From Nothophaeocryptopus gaeumannii (taxonomy: Eukaryota > Ascomycota > Dothideomycetes > Mycosphaerellales > Mycosphaerellaceae), in contig JASISA010000025.1 in the NCBI GenBank assembly GCA_031771865.1, positions 1,984,001 through 2,048,000 on the forward strand: 64,000 nt of DNA, written 5' to 3'. Positions 19,787-31,280 of the stretch are shown in pieces (the stretch's first letter is position 1; the number at the start of each line of letters is the position of its first letter). Both the position numbers and the translations under genes were made by a program. Under the pieces are notes generated by a model. The model was not told the DNA's origin. It was given only the letters and a program-made list of their open reading frames with translations, and searched no databases.

Positions 19787-20465
19787 GGTGGATGTTCTTG
19801 AGCTTTGCGAGTCCTCTCTGGGTTCGTGAAGCTGTGCCTGGTTAAATTAAGCTGTGAATGGGTCTTCTGCGGAACTCAGAGAGAGCGTATTGTTCTATCA
19901 ATTGATGTACTGTCCTTACTTATACCCGTCTGCCGCACCCAGGCCGAGCAAGCATGCTCTCAAGATCTTCGCCGATGACGGAGGCCATGGGCCACAGAAG
20001 CGAAGTTGTCTTGACCCCAAAATTTCACCAATGCACACATATTAGGCATCTCTGTAGTGACAGAAGCGCATTATGTGGTCGAGCCGCGTTTTACTTCTTA
20101 TGTATCTCGCAGAACCTTCGGGAAGTTCTAAATCGGCAGACGTGACCGAGAACGAGACAGGAACTCGGATAGACGGTCTGTGCTCTCATCAAGCTTTCGG
20201 CGATGGCTTCTTTCTCACATGCAAGCCCCAGGTTTTAAGGTTCGCTGACGAGCCGCGGCATCTTCTGGATCAAAGGTCATGTGTATGGATGATGTGTGCT
20301 GTGCTGAAGAGTGTCTGTGATATAAGCGTCATGGTGCCCGAAATTATTGTATTCTCTTTGTACTGACGCCCGCTATATTCTCAAGACAATCCGTTGTGAA
20401 CAACAAATCTCAAGACCGCTGACTTCCGATTCCAACCTCCACAATCCAGCTGCTTAGACGACAGA
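19787..20465. other. divergent promoter region
   Basis: About 680 nt between the starts of two divergently transcribed genes, the PEP-mutase family enzyme (minus) and the SCP2 protein (plus). No gene is seen inside. Confidence 0.55.
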
Positions 20466-20986
20466 ATGGGTCTCAAGGACGGTATGGTGGCGCGCAGGAT
20501 ATCTTATCATTGACATGTTAGCGTCTAATTGTCTCTTCAGACCAGTTCCCCTCCTCTGAGGCCTTCGATGCCATCGCAGCCGCGCTCGCCGACCCATCCG
20601 AGAAGAAGGCTGCCGTGAAACAAGGCGGTGCCATCTTCGCATTCAACCTCAAGAACGCACAAGGGCAAGAGAAGGCGTGGCACATTGATCTCAAGGAGAG
20701 CGGAAACGTTGGAGAGGGAGTAGCGCCCGCTGGCAAGAAGGCCGATGGTATGATATCTTCCACGCTCTATGCAGACAGCTCGTGCGTCTACGCGGTGGCA
20801 TTGTTCCTAACAAGCGACGCAGTCACGTTGAACCTCAGCGACGAGAACTTCGGCAAGCTCGTGTCTGGCAAGGCGAACGCAGAAAAGCTGTTCATGAGCG
20901 GCAAGCTCAAGGTCAAGGGCGCGGTAATGAAGGCCACGAAGATGGAGCCTATCCTCAAGAAGGCCCAGACGAAGGCCAAGCTCTAA
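20466..20986 (+). CDS. SCP2 sterol-carrier domain protein, peroxisomal
   Basis: Three exons, 20466-20481, 20541-20747 and 20823-20986, with introns of 59 and 75 nt, give 128 residues. Phases restore Met-Gly-Leu-Lys-Asp-Asp-Gln-Phe and Ala-Asp-Val-Thr-Leu-Asn at the junctions. The whole protein is one SCP2 domain, a hydrophobic-tunnel fold that binds sterols and fatty acyl-CoAs. It ends in Ala-Lys-Leu, a PTS1 peroxisomal targeting tripeptide. Size and ending match the fungal Pox18-type proteins that are induced by fatty acids; that regulation is known for the family and not shown here. The first exon is only 16 nt, so automated annotation could miss the start. Confidence 0.92.
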
Positions 20987-21701
20987 GCGATGAGTACTTG
21001 CCTGATTTGGAGGGCATTGGATGGCGTTTCTTGGAGGGTGATACAAAGTATCTGGCCTGAAACCCTATGGCCGTCGCGTGGAGCGATATGTATCCTATTA
21101 AAACCAACTTCTTCCAGACTCCCTGTCCATACCGCACTTGCAGATACCGGTCATTGTGTACACTGATTCGTGAGAGCTGGATGCGGCGATTGCCAAGTCG
21201 AGTCCGTTCTGAAGAGCTGCCAACTTTTCACGGCGCTCGCTTTATGTCCAATAATGGGACGGCAGTCAATGTGCATGCAGGAAGCCATAGACAGTGTCGT
21301 GAGTGGTGCGTGAATCAAAAGAAACGTCTCTTGGGCGATGCGTTGGTCGCGCATCGCGTGAAGGAGTGCAGCCAATCAGTGCTCAGTACTTGTGCCGGGA
21401 GGTCTCCGCCCTGAGAGACAAGAGAAGGACTTCATCGCCAAAACAGTTCGGTACGCAGCTTTGATTCACTTCAGCACTCCACACCTCCGACATACCATTT
21501 GCGCGTATTCGATCCCATCTCTCCGCGCATGGCAGGACGCTTTCACGACCTCGAACTTGTTGCGACGGCGATTCTACAGATTCCTTTCCCCTCGACTCGG
21601 TGACGCCCGGACGACCGCATACGAAGCGAAGCACCGAACCCGCTGCGACTATTGCGATTGCTGCATAGCTAACACCGACTTGCGCCGCGCCCGCGCAGAT
21701 A
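20987..21701. other. intergenic upstream of nucleoporin gene
   Basis: About 700 nt with no recognised gene. It includes the SCP2 3' UTR and the nucleoporin promoter. Confidence 0.5.
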
Positions 21702-24700
21702 ATGAGCAAGAGAGGCGCAGGAAACTGGGGCGGCGACGAAGATCGATACGGCCAAGCGCCGCCCGCCATGGAGAGCAATGACAAGCCCATACAGGCCACC
21801 GCGGCCCAGATGGCGAGACGGAAGTGAGTACAAACAATTTCCTTATTGTGCGTCTGCGCGGTATTGTTAGCATCGGTGCAGAAGCGGGAAGGTTGCATGA
21901 TGAAGGGGACGCGACAATAGGATGAGTGGACGTGACAATCGCGGCAATACCAGCTCAGCAGGCCTATTGTTGCTTTGGGAGGGTGGCAGATATAACTCTG
22001 TTGACTCGCCTGATTTCGTCCTTCTGTAAACCATCGCGACCTTCGCATCTGCAACGATACACCCTTCACCAACATCCTGTACACATATCACCTCAACCCA
22101 CCGATCTTCGGTAAGCCCAAGATCAGCCCAATACTCGCGAAGATGGGAGGACCACACACGAACTGCAGAACTGTTAGAAATCCGTACGGCGTGTACGGGG
22201 CGCGCACAATACTTCCGCATAAATGGACTGACGAGTTTAGAATTGCACAAGCAAAGAAGCCTGCAGGCGCGCGCGGACGTAGCGGTAGTCCCGCTATTCC
22301 ACCAAACCCGTCAGGCGGTCTGTTTGGTGCTCCACAGCCGCCGCCGCAGCAGCAGCAAGCAGCGAACCCATTCCAATCCCAAAACTTCAACTTCGCTTTT
22401 GGCCAGCCCAACCAGAACGGCGACGCTGCCCCGCCCTTTCAATTCGGTGTATCGGCACCCGCACCCTCGAACCCACCACAGCAGAACGGCAACATGTTTG
22501 GTCAGTCGAGAGCTCCTAGCTTTGGCACCGGCTTCGGCTCGGCTCCGGCAACGCAACCGCAGCAGAACGGCTTCAACCCGACCACGTCGATGTTCAACCA
22601 GCAGCCTTCACAGCAGTCTACCAGCACATTCGGCGGCTTTGGGCAGACACAGTCCACGCAGCAGAATGGCACCTTCACACCAGCCACGAGCTTCGGTGGC
22701 TTCGGTGGCCAATCGCAAGAGAGCAACCAGAATGGCACAAGCTCTTTCACTTTTGGCGGCAACCAACAAGCGAAATCGGATGCAGCACCGAGTACTCCAT
22801 TCGGTGGCCTCAACGCGACACCGGCACCAAGCAACAATAAGCCTGTAACAGCATTTGGTGGCTTCGGCCAGTCGAAGCCTCAAGAGAATGGCGAGCGGGC
22901 TAACACTCCGTTTGCCAATGCATTTGGGCAGAAACCTCTAGAGAATGGGAATAAGCCCAGCAACGGCTTTAGCTTTGGGCAGAAAGAGAATGGGGTTCAA
23001 GCTAGCAAACCTTTGGGAGGGATCGGACAACAGAAGCCAGCAGAAAGCAGTGACAAGCCAAGCACACCTTTCGGAGGGTTTGGTCAGAAGCCGCAAGAGG
23101 AGCAGAACAAGTCAGGAAACCTGTTCTCAGGAATCGGGCAGAAGCCGGAAGAGAACGCCAACAAATCCAGCACGTCATTTGGAGGCTATGGTGCGCAGAA
23201 GCCACCGGAGACAGCTGAGAAGCCAGCAGCGACCAGCAATGCGTTTGGCAATTTAGGTTCGAAGCCTGCAGAGAACGGGAGCAAGCTCTTGTTTGGTGCA
23301 TCTGAGCCAGCTCAGGAGGCGCCCAAGTCGACCTCTAATATCTTCGGCGGCGCTCAAACTCCCCAACCATCAGCTCCTGGCACTGGACTTTTTGGCGCCA
23401 AGGTCCTTCCCAACGAGCCCAGCAAGAGCACTGGCAGCATATTCGACAATCTCCAGAAAGATAATCCCGCTCCCCAATTCAACTTCAGCTCCAACGATCC
23501 ATCACAGGTCTACAACGCAGAGAGGGACGATGATGAGGAAGAAACGCAGGCGGAGGCTACCACGAGCAATATCTTTGGCAAGTTCCAGCAGAATGGAGTC
23601 AAGGCGACGGAGAACCAGCCCCCCAAGAGCAACCCTTTCAGTGGCTTCGGTCAATCTCAGCCCAAGCCAGCACCAACATCATTCTTCGGCTCTTCACAAG
23701 CAGAGACGCCGAAGCCGACAACTACCTTATTCGATGCAAGCACGTCGATCCAGGACACCAGCATGGCCAGCACTAGCGCTACGCCGTCAAAGAACCTCTT
23801 CGGCGGGTCAACACCAGCCGCTACCACAACTCCAGCAGCGCAACCTCCACGATCGCTGTTTGATCGCATTGATCCAGACCATACTGCCAAGAGACTTGGA
23901 AAGCAACCAGACGAGACTGCGAAGTCGACGATTTTTGGCACTACTCCAGCGCAGCCGTCAACCAAGCCTGTCTTCGCACCCTCGACATCTACCACACCAG
24001 CTCCGTCTCTATTTAATAAGCCTCCATCGACCGAGCCCGACGATGGAGCCACACCAAAGGCCGCACCTCCCAAGAATATCTTTTCTCAATCATCAACCGC
24101 TGCGCCTGTCACACCAGCGGCTACTTCGACCGCAATCCCTGCAACAGCGCCTGCTCAGCGTATGTTCCTTGCACCATCTTCAAGCTCTGCGCCAGCCGCC
24201 AGCACAAAGTCACCACACGGAGCGACATTGAGGGACCTGAACGAAGGCCTTCTCAAGCATCTAAAGACGCAAGATCCGGCACAGGACTGGGCCAGCATCA
24301 TGCGATTCTACTTGGTCACGGCAGCGCAGATTGCAAACAAGCCTGTACCGACCGAAGCAGAGCTCAACCCTGGCCCTCAAACAGCCTCCACGTCCACCAC
24401 AATACCTTCCTCGCAGCTTGCTGCACCATCTACCACGGCGCCGAAGTTGGGAGGCAACCTGTTCGCCCAAACACCAAAGCCAGCCGCTGGTCCAAACCTG
24501 TTCAGCAACCCGCCTGCTACTGCTCCCGCCAATAAGAAGCGGTTGTTCGAAGAAGACGATGATGAGCCTGCCCAAGCTCCGGCTACTGACAAGCGCGTTA
24601 AGCCGAATGAGGCTGCGAACTACCCAAAGCTGCCGGAGACCGTCAGTAACACAGCGAAGCTATTCCAAGCGACTCTAGATAAACCGAAGGCTGCAGAGAC

Positions 24701-25832
24701 CTCAAAGCCGGCAGCGTTCAACCCCGCTACAAAGTCAATGTTCGCGAGCTCCGCTGCTACTTCTTCACCTGCGCCATCGACGGGAGGCTTCAAACCCACA
24801 ACATCGTCCGCCCCAGCAGCGGGAGGCTTCAAGCCGACCTTCGGTGCCAGTGCATCCACTGGAGGCGCAGCTGCTTTTGGCGCTCTTGCCAAGAAGGCTG
24901 AAGAAGAGGCCCGCAAGAAGCGAAAGGCCGAAGACTATGATAGCGAAGAGGAGACCGAGGAGCAATGGGAGAAGAGAGATCGCGAAGAGCAGGAGGCAAA
25001 ACGAGCTAAGATCGAAGAAACTGCCAAGACTGCGAAGGGTTTCTCTTTCGGTGGAGCCAAGGCAGCCTCACCCTCGAAGGCACCCACAGCCGCGACTGCA
25101 GAGAAGACTCAAGGTCCTGGCGACAAGACTTGGAATCCAGACACACCCATCAAGTTCACACCTACAGCATCGACAACCACACCAGCCGCCGCACCGCCCA
25201 ATTTTGGCAGCAATCTCTTTGGATCTGCCACAACACCATTCGGGTCTTCTACACCTGCAAACGCAGCAGGAAAATTGGCTCCTCCAACCGGGTCTCTCTT
25301 CGGCTCCAAGTCGACCTCTGTAGATGCCTCTCGAGCGACGACTCCGGGTGTCACAACCGACGGCGAGGCCTCAAACGCTGGCGAGAACAAGGGCGCCGAG
25401 AATGACGACGATGAGCAGAACGATCCTCAAGGCGAAGATTTGACCGCTCTTACTGCTGAAGAGAAGTCAGACAATGATCTTCTGGCCGAGCTCAAGAACG
25501 TCAAGGCGATGAAGTACGAGGAGACCGGAGAAGCCGGACCGAAGAAGTGGAAAACCAAAGCCACTGGCACAGCATATCTTCTGAAGAATAAGGAGACTGG
25601 AAAGACTCGCCTTCTGTCCAAGATCGGCACTGGTCGAGTCATGCTCAACTATGAGCCTCAGAAAGGGTCCAAGTGGTCGATTCATCCAAAGAAGGACACT
25701 GTATTGATGGGCATGTTCTTCGACCACGTCCATGCCAATCCGCCTGCTCTCGGTCAGTTCATGTTGACAACTGCCAATGCAGAGGATGCGCAGACTCTGC
25801 TGCGTATTTTGACAGAGGGTACGCCACAATGA
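21702..25832 (+). CDS. FG-nucleoporin with RanBD-like C-terminus (Nup2/Nup50 type)
   Basis: Exon 1 (21702-21823) codes a Met-Ser-Lys-Arg-Gly-Ala-Gly-Asn-Trp start ending in Gln-Met-Ala-Arg-Arg. A 417-nt intron (GTGAGT donor, ACTGAC branch, TTTAG acceptor) leads to exon 2 (22241-25832), for 1,237 residues. The N-terminal Lys/Arg-rich segment resembles the importin-alpha-binding region of Nup2. A long disordered stretch follows with many Phe-Gly repeats (Ser-Phe-Gly-Gly-Phe-Gly, Leu-Phe-Gly), Asn/Gln-rich first, then Ala/Pro/Thr-rich. A short helical element near the middle (Leu-Arg-Asp-Leu-Asn-Glu-Gly-Leu) and a C-terminal Ran-binding-like domain of about 120 residues complete it. Role: a mobile nuclear-basket nucleoporin that helps cargo release. 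The open frame of exon 2 extends left to 22143, but that leader does not fit the family. Confidence 0.88.
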
Positions 25833-26295
25833 TTGATTAATCACCCAAATGCATGAAAGGAGGCAAGTGTTGCTTCTTATAGAGGGATGTATAGCACATA
25901 GGCGCCTGTTCTGCGGAGAAACAGTCAGCGAAACGGGGTTTAGAGCTTCTTGGGAATGCATGGCATGGGACGTTTGGAATGAATGAGTACTTGGGAGACT
26001 TCGAAAGCATTTGCAAGGTGCTGCGGCGTAATTTCTTCGTGCACCGCGAGTAGTGCTACTACTACTTAGATACCGAGGAAGGAAGGTGTGTATACGAGAA
26101 GCATGTAACTTGTAATGTGTTTCGTTCCCAGCCAATCACTTCACCGAAAGAGTCGGCCCTCGTGCATTAGTCAATGCGCAATGAGACGACCCAATCTGCA
26201 GAAAGACCATTCCACAGACGCTAGTGATACAATTCTATTTGATCCATACTGTACAAAATTGAACAGATACATAATTCACACCCTCTCAGCACCAC
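25833..26295. other. intergenic between convergent genes
   Basis: 460 nt hold the 3' ends of two convergent genes. Nothing else is recognised. Confidence 0.5.
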
Positions 26296-27402
26296 TTATT
26301 GATGTTTAACCTCCCTTTCATTCAAAATTCCAACATCCTCGCTCGACCTCCAATTCTCCTCCACATCCTCAAGACTACTCAATCTCTGCACCCATACCTC
26401 TCCTTCTCCTCCATTTCCTCCTAGCGGACTCACAACGCTGAGGCGCTGACTACTCCGATCCGGAATTGACGGCGCAATACTAGGTCCACTCCACCTCCTG
26501 GACTCCCTAACACCACCCCTATCATTCTCAAACGTCGGTCTCGAAATCTCCGAAATCGCAGAGATTGGGGAGCGGTCGCCTCCATTATAAATCGGATCAT
26601 TTCTCGGATCTTCAAGCTCGGAGACGCCGGTGGGGATGCGGTCTTCATCCTCTTCTTTAAACTCCGCAAAATCGAAGTGTTGCATATCCTGACGACTGTA
26701 TCTGGAAGAAGCGAAACGCGACATTCGAGCACCGTGGGTGTTCAATGCCGATAACATGCCAGGTTGGAGGGATTGACGGAGTTGTTCGGCGGTGGGAGGA
26801 CGGGTGGAGTGCCGGCGGTTGTCCATTATTGTGGAGTGGCGGTACGTTGAGACGGACATGCGGTCTGGGTCGTCCGTCGTGTGTTGTTCATCGGAGTTTA
26901 CTTCTTTGGGTGGCGGCATGGCTTCTTGCTCTGCGATAATTGACGGGCGTTGTGGACGCTTAGGTGGCTCCCGTGGAGTGCGTGGGAAGGCAGTTTCTTG
27001 AACGGGTGTGGATTTCTCGCCGACTTGCACGGCGCTGTCACATCTTGGTTCGGGAGGGAGTGGTTTTGTGACGACTGTCAAATCAACTTTGCCGGTGTCT
27101 GCAAGTTCTTGGCTTTCACTCGCGGTAGCAGGTACTGGACGAGAGATTTTGATGTTGCTGCCGTACAGTCGAGATCCTCGCGTGTTTGGCTTCGAGAATG
27201 GACTGCACGGCGGGCGAGAGATTCCAGTCCTCGTTCCCTGGTTTCGCCTCCGTCGCTCTTTGAAGTAGATGAAGACAAGCAGACCTCCGACAAGGCAGAG
27301 TACTGGTATGATCACGCCGATTGCGACTCGAGCATGAGCGTCAAGGCCAGGACCGTTGCCATCCGACCCTATGCTATGGATCTCTTCTTTGATAGCAGGC
27401 AT
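26296..27402 (-). CDS. single-pass membrane protein, disordered cytosolic tail
   Basis: Starting at ATG 27402, the frame gives 368 residues. The open frame reaches 27444 without another ATG, so an upstream exon (for instance a signal peptide) cannot be excluded. A short Gly/Asp-rich ectodomain precedes one strong hydrophobic helix (residues about 28-47, Val-Ala-Ile-Gly-Val-Ile-Ile-Pro-Val-Leu-Cys-Leu-Val-Gly-Gly) followed at once by a Lys-Glu-Arg-Arg-Arg-Arg stop-transfer cluster. The remaining 310 residues are Ser/Pro/Arg-rich and low in hydrophobics. The layout is common in fungal wall-sensor-like proteins, but no domain is recognised and no function is assigned. Confidence 0.6.
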   Translation of the reverse strand: MPAIKEEIHSIGSDGNGPGLDAHARVAIGVIIPVLCLVGGLLVFIYFKERRRRNQGTRTGISRPPCSPFSKPNTRGSRLYGSNIKISRPVPATASESQELADTGKVDLTVVTKPLPPEPRCDSAVQVGEKSTPVQETAFPRTPREPPKRPQRPSIIAEQEAMPPPKEVNSDEQHTTDDPDRMSVSTYRHSTIMDNRRHSTRPPTAEQLRQSLQPGMLSALNTHGARMSRFASSRYSRQDMQHFDFAEFKEEDEDRIPTGVSELEDPRNDPIYNGGDRSPISAISEISRPTFENDRGGVRESRRWSGPSIAPSIPDRSSQRLSVVSPLGGNGGEGEVWVQRLSSLEDVEENWRSSEDVGILNEREVKHQ

Positions 27403-28501
27403 ATCGTGGGTTGAAACGGCGACAGCAGTCGCCGGCGTTGACAAGATCGAACGCGCGTTTCAGATAGATGGAAAGATCGGAGGACGCGGGTAGTTGGTTG
27501 CATTTGTTGTGAGGGAGCCTGCTCTTCCAACCTCTACCCAAACATGTTAACACTGAAGGAGGCCCCTTACATACCTGGCCCATGACTAATTTCGTTGAGC
27601 AGCGATGAAGTGGAATAAGCAGCTGTCATCCATGGAGTGCACGGATCATCCCAACTTTTTGAGGTTCAGGCGTCTGTAAGTATCGGCCAGTTGAAAGTGT
27701 CTTGTTTAGACCCTCTCGGCAGTAGTCACAGCGAAGAAGCAGTGTCGAAAAATGAGTTTGGGAAGAAAAGTATTATGTCACAGTCATTGTCAAAGGCTTC
27801 GGTCCACAAGATGATGGTGAGCCGGGGTCGCATGAGTGCACAGTCGTGAAGAAGGCGCCAGAGCTTTTGCTTCCAGGTACAAGCAACTCATCTTGGCTGT
27901 AGCTTAGTTCAGCATGCCTGACTTGAACATGGATTGCTCGGGATCTGCTGCGTAATCAACGAATAAGCATAAGGCGAGCATGAAGTGAGCATCTGTTTCC
28001 GACCCAGCGCCTAGGAATGTGATGGTCTTTGATCGAAGGCTGCCCAAAATGGCAGCACCCTTGCTGTAAACTGTCGTTCAAAACCAGTCCGGTGCCCAAA
28101 TCTGTCGAAAGCGAGCAGCAAGTAGGTACGCGATTTGTTCCCGCCGTCTCTGTGGCACGCCCTACTTTGAATTAGGCCGGCGTTCGCGCAATTCGAATGA
28201 TAGAATTATAGCGAAGCGAGAATAGAAAACGCTGGAGGGTCGCTGACAGATGAAGCGGCCGCGCGAGAAGCGTGAAACGCGAAGTTTCAAGGGTTCGTTG
28301 ACCTCACCATTGAGGACTGATATATGCTTGCTGGAATCTCCTTACGCCTGCAGAGTACGCAGAGGCGGGTACTAGTAAGTTCCTATTGAGAATTGAAGAC
28401 GGGATCTGCCGCGTTTGCCGTGGACTGTCTCATGCATCTCAATGCTCTCGAGCGAAGTAAATACTGGTGTATCGCTGACCATGCATCCTCGACCAGGCCA
28501 A
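27403..28501. other. 1.1-kb intergenic, nothing recognised
   Basis: This lies between the membrane protein's 5' end and the SprT-like gene's 3' end. A minor plus frame at 27637-27849 has no support. Confidence 0.5.
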
Positions 28502-29608
28502 TCAATCACCTCTGACGACCAATCCATGCGAACGACGCTTTTGCAAAGCGTATGTTGTATCCGAGTGCCTTCTGCCCCTCTGCCTCCGCCACTGATTACC
28601 GAACATGAGGATGCTGAACATGTCGTTGTCGTCGTCTCGCGTTTGTCGCACATAGCGCCAGAATCGCGTGTTCGATCGAAATTGATAAAAGCGCTGAGAA
28701 TCATGCAAGCATGGGATTGCGCCCATGCCTTTCGTGATTTCGGTTGCCATCCCGCAATCGCGGCCCAAGTGGCCCTGGAGGTTCAAAAGCCCCTCCAGCT
28801 TATCTTCGATGGCCTTTGTGAGATATTGCCAAGCGCGTCCGTGGCCAGTGGATCCGAGATTCCCCTGGTATAAAGCACCCTCGTTGCCAGCAGCGTATTT
28901 GATGTTGTGCCAGGGATATAGCGCGTAGCGATTGAAGAATGCATGTACCATCTCATGGAGAAGAGCCATCATGACTTCTTTCTTCGAACACTGGAGCATG
29001 AAATCGTCCTGATTCAGTGCGATGTGCTCAGTTTCGTGTTCTCCTGGCGAAGCAGCTGCGGTGCCCACAAGACGGCCTAACGGACGCCAGAACGTGAGAA
29101 GCTTCGACGGTGAGAGTTGTCCAAGGAAAAATATGTCGCTGAAAAGCGCACTAGCTGTTTGGAGGCCTGCCGCCGTGACGGTGCCGGGACTTCCAAAGTC
29201 CACACCTGCGCACCAATGACTCCAAATGTGTAATGCGCTTGTCTGGATCGATGTCATGCGGTTTGATGATTCGAGAGACTCCACTGCCCAACAAGCTAGC
29301 GTCCAGGCATCATGTCCGTGGTATGTCAGGCCTTTGAAATGGCTGTAGGCAGGTACGTTAAGTGCATATAGGTGAGGCATGCAGTCAGGGCAGCCACATC
29401 CATTGAGTCGGGCTCTTCTCTTGAGTCTTAGACATGACCGGCCGATGTCTTCGACCTTGGAGTCTCGCTTGTGTTTTGACTGGTCCCTTTTGGAAATTGT
29501 GCTTTTTGGCCGCTTTGCGATGATTGCGTACTTCGCTTCGTAATTGGTAGTGGTAGCCATCACATTGATTTTCCCGGACGAAGTTCGTGGCAGATCTGAG
29601 CAGGCCAT
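28502..29608 (-). CDS. SprT-like zinc metalloprotease domain protein
   Basis: One frame of 368 residues starts at ATG 29608. A zinc-protease site His-Glu-Met-Val-His lies at 218-222 (HExxH: two His ligands and the catalytic Glu), preceded by Met-Met-Ala-Leu-Leu. A downstream Gly-His-Gly-Arg-Ala-Trp at 255-260 supplies the likely third His, as in SprT/Spartan-type domains. The N-terminus is Lys/Arg-rich with a Cys-Gly-Cys-Pro-Asp-Cys cluster near 71-76. The family includes DNA-protein crosslink proteases, but many fungal members are short, divergent and uncharacterised; no DNA- or ubiquitin-binding motif is visible. An Arg-rich C-terminus could serve nuclear localisation (inference). Confidence 0.65.
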   Translation of the reverse strand: MACSDLPRTSSGKINVMATTTNYEAKYAIIAKRPKSTISKRDQSKHKRDSKVEDIGRSCLRLKRRARLNGCGCPDCMPHLYALNVPAYSHFKGLTYHGHDAWTLACWAVESLESSNRMTSIQTSALHIWSHWCAGVDFGSPGTVTAAGLQTASALFSDIFFLGQLSPSKLLTFWRPLGRLVGTAAASPGEHETEHIALNQDDFMLQCSKKEVMMALLHEMVHAFFNRYALYPWHNIKYAAGNEGALYQGNLGSTGHGRAWQYLTKAIEDKLEGLLNLQGHLGRDCGMATEITKGMGAIPCLHDSQRFYQFRSNTRFWRYVRQTRDDDNDMFSILMFGNQWRRQRGRRHSDTTYALQKRRSHGLVVRGD

Positions 29609-30028
29609 ATCTTGAACTAAGACTTCTATACAACATGCAAGGTGCAGTCCTCATGTTCAGAAACGAGGAAAGTGATAGTACTTGGTTGCCAATCACATGG
29701 CCGCAAATGCTAAGCTTGGGTGGTAAGCAGAGTCGAAGCTTCCACTGCTTCAAATCACTGCCTCGCCAGTGCCGCAGTGTTTCTTGCTAAGTAGGTCATC
29801 GTTCTTGGCGACTTTTGCATTCACGTGAGGCCTTCTCAGCGACGGCTTCACACGTAGTCAGTCATGACGGCTCATCTGCTGTCTCACATCCAGTATCTGT
29901 GGCTGTCACATGCCAAAGTGAACACATGTCCGAAGCCTCAGCATGTAACGCACGAATGCCATTCGATGTGACACGAGCGCTGAGCTGCTCAGGGAGATTG
30001 GGAGACATCACATGCTCCTGCCATGTTC
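29609..30028. other. intergenic, nothing recognised
   Basis: 420 nt between the SprT-like start and the next minus-strand stop. A short, unsupported plus frame overlaps it. Confidence 0.5.
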
Positions 30029-30802
30029 TCACCCCGGCAGAGCCTCATCCCTAAAAGCTCCACTGCCCTCGGGTGCTTCATTATACAACTCTCGGAGGCT
30101 CTTCCTTCTCGTCAGTCCCGTATGCTCCGCTTCTTTCTCTTTGTTCATGACCCTCCAAGGTCTCTCTGCAACTCTCCAATTGACAGCACTAAGCCCAGGA
30201 ATGGGCACGGTCTGCGCGAGATCATGTTGCGGTATGCTCTTGGTACTAATGGCAAAGTTGCCGTGATAGTAGCCCACATTGATCTGATCTCGGAAGTGTA
30301 CGCGGGCTGGGTTGGTCTGGATCTGAAAGATGCGTGATTGGAGAGGAGGTGGTAGAGGAGCTTGGAAGGGCATTTGGATTGGCCGTGGTGGTGGCTCGGG
30401 GAGGGAGTCGGTAGACATTGATCGTGTCTGAGAGAGGCCAAACGGGCTGGAAGATTGAGGTCGCGGACTGTAGGTAGAGGCTTCTCTCGCGGGAGTAGGT
30501 ATATCTGCTGTGGGAGTAGGAGGATCCGGGCTCTGTGCTTGTTCTCCCACAGGAGCTCTGCCCATTCGAAAGCGTATGGGGCTCTTCTTCAAGCAATGAG
30601 ACGCGGCATCCTCCGCCTTGAAAATGACCAGCGCAGCATCCGGCATAGACAGCGTATCGTATTTGAGATTCTTGAAGTACTCGACCTCGCCGAACTGAGA
30701 GATCAGGCGTAGAATCTCTCTCGACTCGCCCAGATTGGAAGGGCGCGGCGTGATCTTCAAATGGACCGCGCGGTTCGCGGTAGGTCGCACAATCGATACC
30801 AT
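30029..30802 (-). CDS. RRM-like fungal protein
   Basis: One 257-residue frame starts at ATG 30802. Residues about 12-78 fit a degenerate RNA-recognition fold: a beta strand (Ala-Val-His-Leu-Lys-Ile), a helix (Ser-Arg-Glu-Ile-Leu-Arg-Leu-Ile), then Phe-Gly-Glu-Val-Glu-Tyr-Phe-Lys-Asn-Leu-Lys-Tyr resembling RNP elements, and Ala-Ala-Leu-Val-Ile-Phe. A Pro/Ser-rich linker (about 85-150) leads to a second ordered block with Phe-Gln-Ile-Gln-Thr-Asn...His-Phe-Arg-Asp-Gln. I recognise this as a conserved ascomycete arrangement but cannot name a role. RNA binding is inference from the fold pattern. Confidence 0.6.
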   Translation of the reverse strand: MVSIVRPTANRAVHLKITPRPSNLGESREILRLISQFGEVEYFKNLKYDTLSMPDAALVIFKAEDAASHCLKKSPIRFRMGRAPVGEQAQSPDPPTPTADIPTPAREASTYSPRPQSSSPFGLSQTRSMSTDSLPEPPPRPIQMPFQAPLPPPLQSRIFQIQTNPARVHFRDQINVGYYHGNFAISTKSIPQHDLAQTVPIPGLSAVNWRVAERPWRVMNKEKEAEHTGLTRRKSLRELYNEAPEGSGAFRDEALPG

Positions 30803-31280
30803 TGTAGACCCGCCAGCGCGTTCGTAGGAAGCGATAGGCAGAGTTGTTCGGCTGGAGTCGACATTTGCGTTGGAATCAGAGTTGATCCTGGCTTTGGGGA
30901 GAACAATGCTGACTAAGCAGTATCGTCAACATCAAACCGACAGATACGGGTATTCCGTATGAGATATATGGAGGATCATCTTGTCACCTTTGGTGCTTCG
31001 GGGCGAATCGACGAGCATCCGCCACTCCGAGATACTCCAACTTCACGTCAAGGGTCACATTCCCATCGGCGAAGGCCAACGCTTCGCGCCCACAATGTCT
31101 GCGAGCATCTACCTTATCTGTTCCTATTGTGTAGCCATGCTGCAGCCCCACCATGATGGCAATGGCAGACTGGATGGAAGCACGTGGTGTACTTATGGCT
31201 GTGAGCCTATTGCGAGTGTTTCGAGGTACGTCCCAAACAGCATAAGATAATCCTCGAACTGACTGAAACCAGACAGATAG

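Noticed and set aside
21383..22084. 233-codon minus-strand frame with two hydrophobic stretches
   Set aside because: It overlaps, antisense, the well-supported first exon and intron of the Nup2-like gene, and no domain is recognised.
22243..25405. Several long alternative frames on both strands over the nucleoporin
   Set aside because: They are shadows of the low-complexity FG-repeat coding sequence; the main frame fits a known family.
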